NCBI RefSeq assembly: GCF_964340395.1
Contig: NC_135549.1
Location: 13,814,842 to 13,842,341, forward strand
DNA from: Glandiceps talaboti
Taxonomy: Eukaryota > Hemichordata > Enteropneusta > Spengelidae
DNA: 27,500 bases
Direction of reading: 5' to 3'
Part shown: positions 10,501 to 18,762 of the stretch, in pieces
How positions within the stretch are numbered: the first letter of the stretch is position 1
How the letters are laid out: each line of letters opens with the position of its first letter
Program-made: the position numbers and the translations under genes
The notes under the pieces: generated by a model
Database searches by the model: none
The model's input: only the letters and a program-made list of their open reading frames with translations
Told to the model about the DNA's origin: nothing

Positions 10501-13500
10501 CAACTGAGTCAAACCATAGCATGGAAAGTGACACAGTATCTCTCCAAAGACATGGAATACAACCCATGGAACACAGTCATCGATAATATTGGTTACACTA
10601 GAGATATGCTGAAAGGCAAATCAACATACGGTGATATGGAGGTAAATATTTGATACCCGCATTCCCGTACGTACCAATTTCTTTTTCAATTTCGTCTTTG
10701 GCAGACTGTGTTTACTTGAGTTTTTCTCATCAGTAAATTTGGCATTCATGTGCCAACACCTCATGTGAAATACAGTCTACTTCTATACTATTTAATTATC
10801 ATACGTAAACTAAAATAAGTGTTAAATTGTCAAAAACACAACCACATAAATTAAAAACTAAAACGAGATTTTTGCGGCAAAAATTGAGCTAAGCCTTACT
10901 TTAGGGAATTGATGTCAATGATACAGAGTACAACATTCCACTTTAACAGTACAAAGAACGATTTCAGAGAGATTAAATACAATGTAATGTAATGTAACAG
11001 ATCTCTAGACTAGATCTCTAGGTCGTGTTTAGGCCGTGAGATGGTGAATGGATCGTATCCGTTTGATGCACCCCGGGATGCGACCACACTGATAGAGTAT
11101 CAAATGTGCGTTGAGGCTAACAAGAATATCAAGAGGACAAGACACAGGGGCATACTCCTATCTTAAATACCAAGATTCATCACTCACAAAATTGTAACAT
11201 TAAAACATTTTTTCCTTTCCACCTTTTTTTTGCTCAGATTACAGTTGTTTGGGGTTTTTTTTCATTTTAATCACGCTATTATTGTCTATCTATAATCTTT
11301 TCAGCGCTATGTCCGAACACTTGTCACACCAGTGTATGAAAATTATGGATGGGATTTTTCATCAGAGTTATTCTTAGTCTAGTAAGTGATATTACCGCCT
11401 TTTCACACATCAAGAAGATCTATTTCTGACTGAAATCATCGAGTTTCACTGTCTTCTTTTGACGTGGAAAATCGTATGAGACCAATGTAGTTTCGAACGC
11501 TTTGCTAGGATAGTTCACAGTGATGTCATTTCACCACCACAGCGCACACACACACGTACGCGCGCACGCACACGCACACGCACACACACACACGCACGCA
11601 CGCACGCACGCACGCACGCGCGCGCGCGGACAAGAATATTATTATCTGCAATGTAAACTGTGCGGATCATCCCAGCAATGGCTTCTAAGCTAAGACCGAA
11701 ATATTCCAAAGTAACGACACTATGCGAGTAAATCAAATTTATATCTTATGTATGAATGCGGCTCCATTGCTTTATTTACGGTTATTTTCTGCTTATGTTG
11801 CCGTTTCTTTTTTTATTTTGTCGTTCCGCCGAGTGATCCCCTGCTCCTTATTAGTATGAACTGTAAACTAATTTTGCATACGTAAGCGTACAAATGTACA
11901 AATGTACGTGTATGTGGTTGTTTAGAGTATGTTTAAAACCAATTCGTTTTGTTTCATCGAAAAAAAGTTGAAACTCTCTACCTTTTTATAACAGTGAAAG
12001 TACGATGAATGCCATAGAAACAGCCTGTTACTATGGTAACTATGACTGCGTTGACCATGCTTCAAATCTGTATGCGGAGTGGATGGAGATTCCAGACAAC
12101 AACACGTGAGTATTAAGCCCTTCAAGTTGCAAACTTGAGACAGTTGTCAACACTTGAAGAAATCTAATCTGGGTCAGACCTTCTTAAACCATTGCTTGGA
12201 TTAACCAAACCCAACGATCGCGGATTTGAATCACCCAATGTAAATAAAGATACTACAACGTTTACCTACCATAAGTCATGATATAAATTAGATAACATGT
12301 GACTGTTTACTTTTCAACACCCCATTGTTCGGATATACTTGAAATATTACTTGAAATATTACCAATTGTCCTTTGAGAGATTCGTTTACCTGGACAAGTC
12401 ACGTAACATATAATTGCTGAGTTTTGGTTTATTTTATAGTTGAGACTATAAAAATAGATATAACAAAACTGACTATTTCTTTTTCCAGAATCCCTTATTT
12501 TGTCAAACCGGTGGTATATTGTACAGCTATCAAACACGGTAGTGACTTTGAGTGGGAATTTGCGTGGCAGATGTACACAAGTGAGACAACTATTGCTTCC
12601 GACAAAGAGTACTTGCAAACGGCGATGGCATGTACTAAAGATACATGGATACTGGCGAGGTAGGTGCTCCATTACACTTTTTTTTACAAGAATTGTCCAA
12701 AATAGACATTCCGCTACACATAAAATATGCACGGTATGTTAACAAAAAGTCTCGTGTGACAACTCTTGAAGTATATGTAGGATCAATTTCTGACACGTAA
12801 TAATGCTAAGAGCAATGAGTTACACAATTAATCATTTTTATATTTATGCATATTCGATGTAAAATATTGATTATACATTGCATATGGACTGTCTTTGTGG
12901 ATGACTAGTTCCCACGTGTTGTTGATGACAAAGCACAAAGTACAGTGATAGCACTGACCTATCACTAAAATATGAAATATATATGTCCCCCACCTTATCT
13001 TGCAGATACTTGGAGTCGGCTTTGGAAGAAAGCTGGGCAAATACTGCTGTTAGTAATGCATTAGACAATTCTCCCGTTGGTTTCCCGATAGCGTGGACTT
13101 TCACTATGGATAATTTTGAGACTCTGTTGGCGATGTAAGTTGAATAAAAGAATTTGCGATACGTAGTATATATCATCACTGAATACATCATCCCTAATTA
13201 GGATGAACTTATTCCTTTTCAAAAACAGAACACAATATAAAACACCAAATTAAAATAACCCTTACAGTAAAAAGTTTAGATCATGCTGAAAATTAACATA
13301 AAAGATATTCGTTTTCACTATGTCATTTGGCGAGAGATGAAGACGCTGTGTCACACAGTGCATTGATCGACAATGACATTTACAGAGTGTCTTTAATTCA
13401 GCCTTATCATAAATGTGACATAAATCCAAGCATAGTAAGTCCTTTCTACCGTCTATGGTCCATGTTACACTATAAATTATTCAAATTACCTACAAAAATT

Positions 13501-14733
13501 AAGAACTACCGATTGGGAAACAATCCGGAAATTATCCACATTGTTCGCCCCCCCCCCCATGTCAAATATAAAGATTACTGAATTATTTCAACACTTACTC
13601 TGCATCAAATACTCCTCATATTGACCACATAACTCATGATCAAACGTGTTTTGCTTATTTTTTCATCGTATTTTCTGTAGTATATATCATCACTGAATAC
13701 ATCATCCCTAATTGGGATGAACTTATTCCTTTGCAAAAACAGAACACAATATAAAACACCAAATTAAAATAACCCTTACAGTAAAAAGTTTAGATCATGC
13801 TGAAAATTAACATAAAAGATATTCGTTTTCACTATGTCATTTGGCGAGAGATGAAGACACTGTGTCACAGTGCATCGATCGACAATGACATTTACAGAGT
13901 GTCGTTAATTCGGTTTTATTGTCCTTTCTACTGTCTATGGTCCACGTTACACTACTACATGTAATTATTCAAATTACCTACACAAATTAAGAACTCCCGA
14001 TTGGGAAACAATCCGGAAATTATCCACATTGTTCGGACCCCCCCCCCACCCCCAACCCATGTCAAATATAAAGATTACTGAATTATTTCAACACTTACTC
14101 TGCATCAAATACTCCTCACCTTGACCATGCACATAACTCATGATCAAACGTGTTTTGTTTATTTTTTCATCGTATTTTCTGAGTGGGTAAATTTGCATGA
14201 TGTATTGCTTACTGTTTACGATTAATATGTTTTTTTTATGAACTTATCCTCCTTTTTGACAGACATTGATTGTAATGGTTCTATTGTTCTCTATTACTTC
14301 TAGATATGACGAGGCAGCTTATGACATTGTGTGGGGTTTTGCTGACTACATTAACACTGACTCATATAAGACCCAGGTAAATAATGAAGTTAACCATCGA
14401 CAATAAACCATTGATATAATGATCTCATTATTGTTAACAAACAAGAGGACCATTTGAGTCTGAAAAGGCCAAACAAGAAAATAATTGTGTGTTTACCGGC
14501 GATTAATCTATTCTTTTCCGGCTGATCCTATACCATAGTCTGTAAACGATATCTCACTGATGGTAAGGAAATCAGAAAATGAGATGTCACCTCCCCCCCC
14601 CCCCACACACACACACAGCTTAATGTCAACGTAACTAAACAATTCATTTTTGTTTGATCTACGAAAATGAGCTGGTAAAGACGAGCAAGATAAGACTGGG
14701 AGCACTTGAAGACAAACGGGCAGATATACAGCT

Positions 14734-14818
<85 letters not shown>

Positions 14819-15100
14819 GAGATAGACAGACGGACAAAAATGGGCCGTCGTACAGACAGTGGACTTTTTTGTAATCGATGGTCTTGATCATATGGACACA
14901 CTATTAACACATGTACATTTGGTCTATTTCAACAGCTTGAAGAATTTGCAAGACTGCATTCAGATATGCCAACAAGTGCTGCTGGTAAATTTTACGATGC
15001 TCTGCACACCGTCGACTTAAACATCATGTGGATGAAGTCTAACTTCGACGATTTACACAAGTGGTTTAGAGAAACTAATACGCAATTACATAGCGCGTGA
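901..15100 (+). CDS. ANPEP-like: Aminopeptidase N-like M1 zinc metallopeptidase, type II membrane protein, 17 coding exons (gene 1)
   Basis: The 17 exons listed separately below join in frame with GT...AG introns into a 969-residue protein ending in TGA at 15098-15100. Order: short cytoplasmic tail with GCYVSK (residues 9-14), membrane anchor about 17-39, acidic Pro-rich stalk, M1 N-terminal beta domain, catalytic domain with GAMEN (352-356), HELAH (388-392), third zinc ligand E411 eighteen residues later and catalytic Tyr476, then the helical ERAP1-C-like domain to the end. From family knowledge, M1 enzymes remove N-terminal residues from peptides at the cell surface. Gln214 sits where glutamyl aminopeptidases carry Asp, so neutral, APN-type specificity is inferred. 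Several N-x-S/T sites (for example N199) fit an extracellular glycoprotein. The start at 901 was chosen for its GCCACCATG context; an in-frame ATG at 874 has a poor context. Length matches the family (about 970). Orthology to a particular vertebrate M1 gene is not proven. Confidence 0.96.
2382..2483. repeat. Imperfect palindrome, MITE-like, in intron 1
   Basis: TAGTCTA (2382) pairs with TAGACTA (2477-2483), TCCTATAC (2402) with GTATAGGA (2466-2473), TGTCA with TGACA, and CGATCACTAT (2423-2432) with ATAGTGATCG (2446-2455). The centre is near 2439. The nested arms with bulges look like a decayed snapback element. Confidence 0.6.
3182..3427 (-). other. Antisense open frame with type II membrane-anchor-like N-terminus (hypothetical)
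   Basis: From the ATG at 3427-3425 the frame encodes about 81 residues: a short basic start (MRYMYKPC), a hydrophobic run [16 protein letters not shown], then a polar Lys-rich segment, to a TAA. A GTAATC just at the stop could act as a splice donor. I do not recognise the protein. It lies wholly in intron 1 on the opposite strand. It may be a chance ORF, a relic, or a 5' exon of a nested gene with a glycosyltransferase-like topology. Confidence 0.2.
3693..3972 (+). CDS. Gene 1 exon 2: FPCFDEP region
   Basis: Acceptor TTTTTTAG ends at 3692 and donor GTAAGT starts at 3973. Completes Val208 and encodes 209-301. It contains the diagnostic M1 stretch [18 protein letters not shown]. Gln214 aligns with the APN residue that is Asp in glutamyl aminopeptidase. 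A potential N-glycosylation site (WNTSYF) follows. Confidence 0.96.
4390..4482. repeat. Compound microsatellite (GTT)n-(GTG)n-(GTTT)n
   Basis: Trinucleotide GTT with one GCT interruption, then TGG units, then about nine TTTG/GTTT units passing into GTCT. It translates as homopolymeric or CLFV repeats but is not coding. Confidence 0.97.
4564..4616. repeat. Pentanucleotide microsatellite (TTGTG)n
   Basis: About ten perfect TTGTG units, followed by the flank TGCAATGTTATGTTA. The same repeat and flank recur in intron 7. Confidence 0.97.
4797..4917 (+). CDS. Gene 1 exon 3
   Basis: Acceptor TCCTAG ends at 4796 and donor GTGAGT starts at 4918. Encodes 302-341 plus one base of Asp342, including [15 protein letters not shown] and [15 protein letters not shown], the family segment just before GAMEN. 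At 40 codons it would be missed by a simple ORF scan. Confidence 0.95.
4918..5370 (+). other. Gene 1 intron 3 (453 bp)
   Basis: Plain AT-rich intron; no repeat or motif stands out. Confidence 0.9.
5371..5525 (+). CDS. Gene 1 exon 4: GAMEN and HELAH
   Basis: Acceptor TTTCTTAG ends at 5370 and donor GTACGC starts at 5526. Completes Asp342 and encodes 343-393. It has [14 protein letters not shown] (exopeptidase motif at 352-356) and ends in NSHELAHM (zinc site at 388-392). The last codon, ATG, puts Met393 where most animal family members have Gln. Confidence 0.97.
5526..5975 (+). other. Gene 1 intron 4 (450 bp) with duplicated pyrimidine-rich segments
   Basis: TTTTTCTCAACACAGGCT occurs at 5750-5767 and 5921-5938, and TTTTTTAGCACACTG at 5862-5876 and 5904-5918. 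These are internal duplications close to the acceptor of exon 5, and each carries acceptor-like TTTTTTAG or CACAG strings. Confidence 0.85.
5976..6089 (+). CDS. Gene 1 exon 5: zinc-ligand helix
   Basis: Acceptor GCCAACAG ends at 5975 and donor GTGAGT starts at 6090. Encodes 394-431: [21 protein letters not shown]411 is the third zinc ligand, giving HExxH-18-E with exon 4. The intron phase is 0 at both ends. Confidence 0.97.
6090..6534 (+). other. Gene 1 intron 5 (445 bp)
   Basis: Holds the GGTT/GGAT array at 6121-6194 and a G-rich purine stretch at 6215-6270; otherwise featureless. Confidence 0.9.
6121..6194. repeat. Compound tetranucleotide microsatellite (GGTT)n(GGAT)n
   Basis: About nine GGTT units followed directly by about nine GGAT units, starting 31 bp inside intron 5. 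A short second GGAT run lies at 6261-6271. Confidence 0.97.
6535..6675 (+). CDS. Gene 1 exon 6: catalytic tyrosine
   Basis: Acceptor TTTCACTAG ends at 6534 and donor GTAATA starts at 6676. Encodes 432-478, including [20 protein letters not shown] and FDRIGYEK. Tyr476 aligns with the transition-state-stabilising Tyr of M1 enzymes, and Phe471 with the conserved Phe just before it. Confidence 0.96.
6919..7050 (+). CDS. Gene 1 exon 7
   Basis: Acceptor TTTCATAG ends at 6918 and donor GTAGGC starts at 7051. Encodes 479-522 ([20 protein letters not shown], then [20 protein letters not shown]), the standard continuation of the YxKG helix in the catalytic domain. It is in phase at both ends. Confidence 0.96.
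7051..7567 (+). other. Gene 1 intron 7 (517 bp), largely pentanucleotide-derived
   Basis: Most of the intron from about 7190 on is built of TGTGY-like pentamers in varied states of decay, including (CGTGT)n at 7298-7322. Confidence 0.85.
7401..7495. repeat. Pentanucleotide array (TATGG)n(TTGTG)n with shared flank
   Basis: Four TATGG units, then about twelve TTGTG units with two point changes, then TTGTGCAATGTTATGTTA (7476-7493), identical over 18 bases to 4612-4629 in intron 2. Confidence 0.95.
7568..7758 (+). CDS. Gene 1 exon 8: end of catalytic domain, linker
   Basis: Acceptor TTGTTTCAG ends at 7567 and donor GTAAGT starts at 7759. Encodes 523-585 plus two bases of Asp586, including [16 protein letters not shown] (the family motif MDTW..Q.GFPV) and an N-glycosylation sequon NVT. 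Confidence 0.96.
7759..8220 (+). other. Gene 1 intron 8 (462 bp) with a strong cryptic acceptor
   Basis: A long T-rich tract ending in TTTTTTGCAG at 7986 looks like a better acceptor than the one used at 8220. The reading frame after it stops at 8057-8059. Confidence 0.8.
8221..8309 (+). CDS. Gene 1 exon 9
   Basis: Acceptor AATGTTTAG ends at 8220 and donor GTACGG starts at 8310. Completes Asp586 and encodes 587-615 plus one base of Val616: [20 protein letters not shown]. It matches the beta domain strand W.VPLTY. At 89 bp it is too short for an ORF scan; it is placed by phase and motif. Confidence 0.94.
8310..8662 (+). other. Gene 1 intron 9 (353 bp)
   Basis: No repeat or motif stands out. 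Confidence 0.88.
8663..8796 (+). CDS. Gene 1 exon 10: [13 protein letters not shown] motif
   Basis: Acceptor TTTGATAG ends at 8662 and donor GTAAGT starts at 8797. Completes Val616 and encodes 617-660, with [18 protein letters not shown], the highly conserved start of the ERAP1-C-like domain. Confidence 0.96.
8797..10437 (+). other. Gene 1 intron 10 (1,641 bp)
   Basis: Holds a short TA run (about 9246-9260), an AT palindrome of TTAATTAA units (10034-10062) and a G-rich repeat (10200-10358). The flanking exons join without a gap in the family alignment, so no exon is missing. Confidence 0.85.
10200..10358. repeat. G-rich dispersed repeat, possible copy in intron 10
   Basis: GGGGAGGGG and CGGGGAGGGGC motifs are followed by CCCACCCCCATG...TAAATGAAGGCTCCCTTA. 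The end resembles the end of the repeat at 20832-20994 (CCCACCCCCCTG...TAAATG...CCTTA). Relationship is by eye only. Confidence 0.4.
10438..10641 (+). CDS. Gene 1 exon 11: helical C-terminal domain
   Basis: Acceptor GATCCATAG ends at 10437 and donor GTAAAT starts at 10642. Encodes 661-728, including [18 protein letters not shown] and [13 protein letters not shown], typical of the M1 C-terminal helical repeats. It follows the longest internal intron but one (1,641 bp). Confidence 0.96.
10642..11304 (+). other. Gene 1 intron 11 (663 bp)
   Basis: A segment of more balanced base composition at 11020-11165 has short open frames on both strands that I cannot identify. The remainder is AT-rich. Confidence 0.85.
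11305..11381 (+). CDS. Gene 1 exon 12
   Basis: Acceptor CTTTTCAG ends at 11304 and donor GTAAGT starts at 11382. Encodes 729-753 plus two bases of Tyr754: [20 protein letters not shown]. The small exon is supported by phase on both sides and by the family pattern VTP.Y...GW. Confidence 0.93.
11382..11994 (+). other. Gene 1 intron 12 (613 bp)
   Basis: Contains the CA/CG tract at 11542-11628 and small direct repeats of TACAAATG near 11890; otherwise unremarkable. Confidence 0.88.
11542..11628. repeat. 87-bp perfect alternating purine-pyrimidine tract (CA/CG)
   Basis: Checked base by base: no break in purine-pyrimidine alternation. It mixes CACA, CACG and CGCG units and ends in a pure CG run, the classic Z-DNA-forming composition. 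Confidence 0.97.
11995..12105 (+). CDS. Gene 1 exon 13
   Basis: Acceptor TATAACAG ends at 11994 and donor GTGAGT starts at 12106. Completes Tyr754 and encodes 755-790 plus two bases of Thr791. [18 protein letters not shown] matches the conserved A...AC..G...C motif, whose cysteines form a disulphide in family members. Confidence 0.95.
12106..12488 (+). other. Gene 1 intron 13 (383 bp)
   Basis: ACTTGAAATATT is tandemly repeated twice at 12337-12360; nothing else stands out. Confidence 0.88.
12489..12659 (+). CDS. Gene 1 exon 14
   Basis: Acceptor TTTTTCCAG ends at 12488 and donor GTAGGT starts at 12660. Encodes 792-847 plus two bases of Arg848. Contains [19 protein letters not shown] and [12 protein letters not shown], both conserved M1 C-terminal motifs. 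The NNT sequon just before it is split by intron 13. Confidence 0.96.
12660..13005 (+). other. Gene 1 intron 14 (346 bp)
   Basis: No notable structure seen. Confidence 0.88.
13006..13134 (+). CDS. Gene 1 exon 15
   Basis: Acceptor ATCTTGCAG ends at 13005 and donor GTAAGT starts at 13135. Completes Arg848 and encodes 849-890 plus two bases of Ile891, including [20 protein letters not shown] (family: N..G...AW.F...NW). Confidence 0.95.
13163..14180. repeat. Tandem duplication of a 514-bp unit in intron 15
   Basis: Copy 1 runs 13163-13676 and copy 2 13677-14180, directly abutting, both starting GTAGTATATATCATCACTGA and ending CATCGTATTTTCT. They are nearly identical except for a deletion of roughly 30 bp in copy 2 (near 13920) and different poly-C runs (13548-13558; 14038-14055). 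It fills most of the 1,169-bp intron 15 (13135-14303). The unit has no recognisable gene. Confidence 0.95.
14304..14376 (+). CDS. Gene 1 exon 16
   Basis: Acceptor TTACTTCTAG ends at 14303 and donor GTAAAT starts at 14377. Completes Ile891 and encodes 892-915 ([20 protein letters not shown], then YKTQ). It is the shortest exon (73 bp) and is placed by phase and by position between exons 15 and 17. Confidence 0.92.
14377..14935 (+). other. Gene 1 intron 16 (559 bp)
   Basis: Holds a C12-(CA)n run at 14593-14617 and the GACA array at 14736-14816. Confidence 0.9.
14736..14816. repeat. Tetranucleotide microsatellite (GACA)n
   Basis: About twenty perfect units in intron 16, with degenerate units after it to about 14835. 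The reverse complement of the same unit forms the array at 20239-20323. Confidence 0.98.
14936..15100 (+). CDS. Gene 1 exon 17: C-terminus and stop
   Basis: Acceptor TTTCAACAG ends at 14935. Encodes 916-969: [20 protein letters not shown], then [20 protein letters not shown] and W, then the C-terminus, stop TGA. The N..WM..N...L..W pattern is the usual end of M1 animal enzymes. Confidence 0.96.
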   Translation, partial: LEEFARLHSDMPTSAAGKFYDALHTVDLNIMWMKSNFDDLHKWFRETNTQLHSA

Positions 15101-15202
15101 TTGAAGATTGTGTACTGACAGAAAAGAACATATGTCTTAATTTCAAGATCATGACCCAGAAAGGCAAATAGCAATGATGAGAAAACAGAAATAGCACGAT
15201 GT

Positions 15203-15208
15203 AATAAA
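15203..15208 (+). terminator. Polyadenylation signal AATAAA for gene 1 (candidate)
   Basis: First AATAAA after the stop codon, about 100 nt downstream, implying a 3' UTR of roughly 120-130 nt. Other AATAAA strings occur by chance in this AT-rich DNA. Confidence 0.45.
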
Positions 15209-15657
15209 ATATCATGTATTAATGAGCAGCAAACTACACTAGAATGGCAACATAATACATTCGATCATATAGTATCAAAATTTAGTCACACAACGATAGT
15301 CAACATGCATACTGTTTTCTCTCCATGGCCTCAGTGGTCTCATAGAATTTCAGAAAGATGTCAGCTAATGAAACTAATGTGCCATATTTCTTTACAACAG
15401 CACCTCTCCTTCACCCACCCACCCCCGGCTTTGCAATAACACGTCACATGATAAGAAATATTGTGAAGGTCCAAACTCGACTGGACAAGTAAAAAAAAAA
15501 AAATAGAAACATGGAAAGGAAAGTACCAAGACCAAAACACCTGATGTTATGTGTGTAAACACAGAAAGTTGTTATCCCCAACGGTAGTAGTCGGGGGAGG
15601 TGCCTATAAGAGTAGCATATATAATTTTCTATATATGCCACTTCACGATCTTGTCAA

Positions 15658-15670
15658 CAAGATGGCGGCC
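15658..15670 (+). promoter_or_regulatory. YY1-type motif CAAGATGGCGGCC
   Basis: Matches the YY1 consensus AAGATGGCGGC exactly. In animals this motif often lies near transcription starts. Here no gene starts nearby, so its role is unknown. Confidence 0.3.
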
Positions 15671-16477
15671 ATATTTGCTGTAAAAATCAGACATCATTAG
15701 ATTTGACCTCGGCCTTGTACATCAAGATCAAACTGTCAAAATTAAAAAAACAAATATTGAATATCACAGCCTCTCAAGTTTTAGAGTAGTTGAGCGTGAC
15801 TGAGTTTGTTTCATAATTTTATACATTTTAACTTGAAAACTGCACATATATTTAATTAATTATAGTATACAATTTGATACATTACATGTAGTCAAGAAAT
15901 ATCCCAAAGTTCTTATCATTCTTGAGTGAATGACAACAATATATTTGCCTAAAAAAAAATAATTTTATAACAGAAGTTGGCAACATGTCCTCAAAGACTT
16001 GTGTTCATTACATATTTCCGAATCAGAAGCAACGTGTGTTCAAGAGACGTTCTAGCACAGTTTAATTTGTACAATTATAGTTTTATAAGGTGCAATCTTT
16101 CATAATCTAAATATTCAGCGTTTTATAACCAATGTTGACAGACATGACTGGCTGTATTTTCTGTCCATACTCCAGTGAACACATTGCATAACCATCATTC
16201 GGGACCCGAGCCTTCAAAACCATCTAGTCGTAAAGAAAATATAAATAAAAAAAACGTTGAATATCTCCTTAAATTTGTCTCATAGTACACTTGAAGAAAT
16301 AGATAAACAGCTGATAAACATTTGGCTGATATCATTCATCATACATTCAAGGTTTTATTGCAGTTCCTATTACCGCCGGCAATCCCAGCATGTTGATGAT
16401 CACGTGGCCTTGCATAAGGTGTATATATATAACAATGCAAATGGAGGAGTGTACACCTTACGCTAATATTTTACCCC

Positions 16478-16633
16478 GTGAATGGTGACCGCATCTTTTT
16501 TTTTTAAATGCGTGAATGGTGAATTGGTGAATATTGCATTATTGGTGAATGGTCGTTAGTTTCGAAAGTGAATTGTGAATGCTTATAGATTATTAAAACG
16601 CGTGAATCGTGAATGGCATGATTTTGTGTGAAT
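16478..16633. repeat. Degenerate GTGAAT-rich array
   Basis: GTGAAT occurs ten times in about 155 bp (16478, 16512, 16519, 16527, 16545, 16568, 16575, 16602, 16609, 16628), often as GTGAATGGTGAAT pairs. It is probably a decayed minisatellite. Confidence 0.7.
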
Positions 16634-17039
16634 GCAATCGTAAATTTCACCTCGACTTCAAATCATGCTATCGATATCTCAGTGATACGTTCAATGGGGC
16701 ACTAACCGGCACTAGTATGCTCCAGGTCGATATTATACCTGTCATTAAACTATTGCTTATAAAAACGTTAATAAAAAACTTATATCATGTTCGTTTAATG
16801 TATTTTTATGTTTACACGATAAATAAAATGACGTTGAATTTATAACTTTTTGAATGTGTTGCGTTTTTCGGTCATTTACAAGACTACTAGTTTACAATCC
16901 CCTTCCGGCATCGTTTTCAGATTGTTGTGTTGGAGTAATGTGCTTTTTTGTCGTCTCCCTCCGTAACGGTATAGACGGTCTATGCAAACGCAACGAAGTA
17001 GCTGTGTTTTCATTTGAAAAACGGCATTACGTAAAGGTA

Positions 17040-17084
17040 CAGTACATGTACAGTCATGTACAGTCATGTACATGTACATGTACC
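17040..17084. repeat. TACATGTA-type short tandem/palindromic repeat
   Basis: CAGTCATGTA is repeated twice, then ATGTAC units, giving several overlapping self-complementary 8-mers. Confidence 0.8.
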
Positions 17085-18762
17085 TTCTGTGTACCTGGTT
17101 TGAACCTTCCCAAAGCTTACACAACCACTACAGTAACTGTAAAGCAAACATGTAAAGCACGATATGTAGTGCCTGCACGCCACCGTGACCACAGAGTCTA
17201 CAAATCAAATGTATCACCATTTTGGATTTACAGCATCCTGGTAGCTAAAGGAGTCTAATAGCATAGTTTTATTTGGTGCCTAGAACGACCCCATTTTAAA
17301 AACCCTCCAGGTTTATCGACAGACAGAAGGGCATAGGGGCTAATAAAAAATGGCGTGGTTCCGGTTACCCGATCCCAACTAGTTTTTCACTGCCGACCCT
17401 ACACCTTTTTTTTTTTACATAGTCGAGAAATAAATAATAAAATCGCGCAAATTGTGAAGTCTCACCAGAAATAGTGGATGCAGAAATTGACAGTTACTAC
17501 CTGAACTAGATACTCACACATGAAAAAAAATTATAATAAAAATAAAAAATCTACCTACTGATCTATTCTAAAATTGAGCGTAATCGTAACCATATATTTT
17601 TTTTAATTATGCCTAGATACCCGTATTTGTCAAGGCACTGATCGTGACTTGATCAGTGTTAGAATATGGAATCCGTCTGTTATGTCAATAAGCATTTTTT
17701 TAATCATATCGTAAGCTTAAAATAAAACACTTCTGTGAAAATGTTTATCTGGATGAAGTGTTGCGATTAAGAAGGCGATAGTATCACCGCAACTTCTGTA
17801 ACAAGACCTGCTGAAGTTTTAGAGCTGATCGCGTTTTTTTTTTTACTTTGCAGGTATAACTTTGACGCCTAATTTATCATTCCATTTAGATTTACGCGCC
17901 AATATACTTTTGTAACATTAATCATATGTCGTCATAAAAGCCTGGATACTTTTGCAAAGTCATCATGTGTCGTGAACATGTGAGCAAATCAAATAATATC
18001 TAGATAACAATATTTGATTATGCTTTTTTTTGATAGCAGTAAACGAGATTTATACAGATACAAAAAAAAACGTTGTTTCCTGAGATACAGTCTGTTATAC
18101 AATTGTACGAATCTAAATCATTGACTTGTGTTGATTTCCTGTACTACAGTACAAAAAGCATTCAAATATGGCATTTACTGCAGCTACTTGTAACGTTGAG
18201 AGGCTTGCTGCTTTGCCTATATACGGAGTTTGTAGACTCTCGTGAGGTACAACATTAGTATAGGGAGACATACACCTGAACGAAACAGGTCAAATTACGC
18301 TATACTCTGCAAATACTTCTGCTGTTTGTTCTCCTTACGCAAAACTTCTTGGCAGCAGTTCATGCGAATCTGCCAATAGGGCGTGGCACAGTAGCTCTTA
18401 TATTAAGTGTTCAGACTCCCTGTATTTGTTTTAAGTGCTCGCCAGTGTCTTGCGATACAAACCTCTTATGAAACGTGATCCATTGGGAATGAAAACAAAT
18501 GATAGATTATATTCAAGGATTTAAAAATAAAACCATATGCATTATTCAAACATGGTCACGCCTACAAGTCATGCCTGTGTACCAGTGGTGTGCATTGAGT
18601 TCACCTTGAAGGAATTCCAGTGTGTACTCTACGTCGTCACCTTATGAGTAAAATGATATATTAACGCTTGTTTAAATTTATTCGATTAAAAGTAAATACA
18701 CCTTGGGACTAAAATTGCACTCCTAGGGCAACTTTCTTGGTGGTGACTTGGGAAGGGCAACC

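Larger units (their letters stand above)
15209..18762. other. Intergenic region between the two aminopeptidase genes
   Basis: No supported gene. It contains a YY1-like motif (15658-15670), a GTGAAT-rich degenerate array (16478-16633), a TACATGTA-rich stretch (17040-17084) and many poly-T/poly-A runs. An open frame at 16854-17258 is 134 codons long but has no recognisable motif and no clear start. The promoter of gene 2 must lie in the last part, but I see no convincing TATA box. Confidence 0.75.

Noticed and set aside
11020-11165. Coding-looking segment in intron 11 with short open frames on both strands
   Set aside because: Frames are under 50 codons and match no family I recognise; the flanking exons already join without a gap.
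12337-12360. Two-unit tandem repeat as a possible CRISPR or satellite
   Set aside because: Only two 12-base units with no spacers; CRISPR arrays are not expected in an animal nuclear genome.
12307-12732. 141-codon antisense ORF across exon 14
   Set aside because: Shadow of exon 14; low-complexity and no family resemblance.
13327-13581. 84-codon ORF inside the intron 15 duplication
   Set aside because: The same frame is broken by an indel in the second copy and it has no recognisable domain; best read as non-coding repeat.
14508-14910. Long ORFs in the GACA array on both strands
   Set aside because: Open frames arise because the tetranucleotide unit contains no stop in those frames.
16854-17258. 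134-codon ORF in the intergenic region
   Set aside because: Passes through the TACATGTA repeat, has no motif, no splice support and unlike codon use; probably chance.
18654-18666. HNF1-like site before gene 2
   Set aside because: Only one half-site (ATTAAC) is good; the other half is poor.
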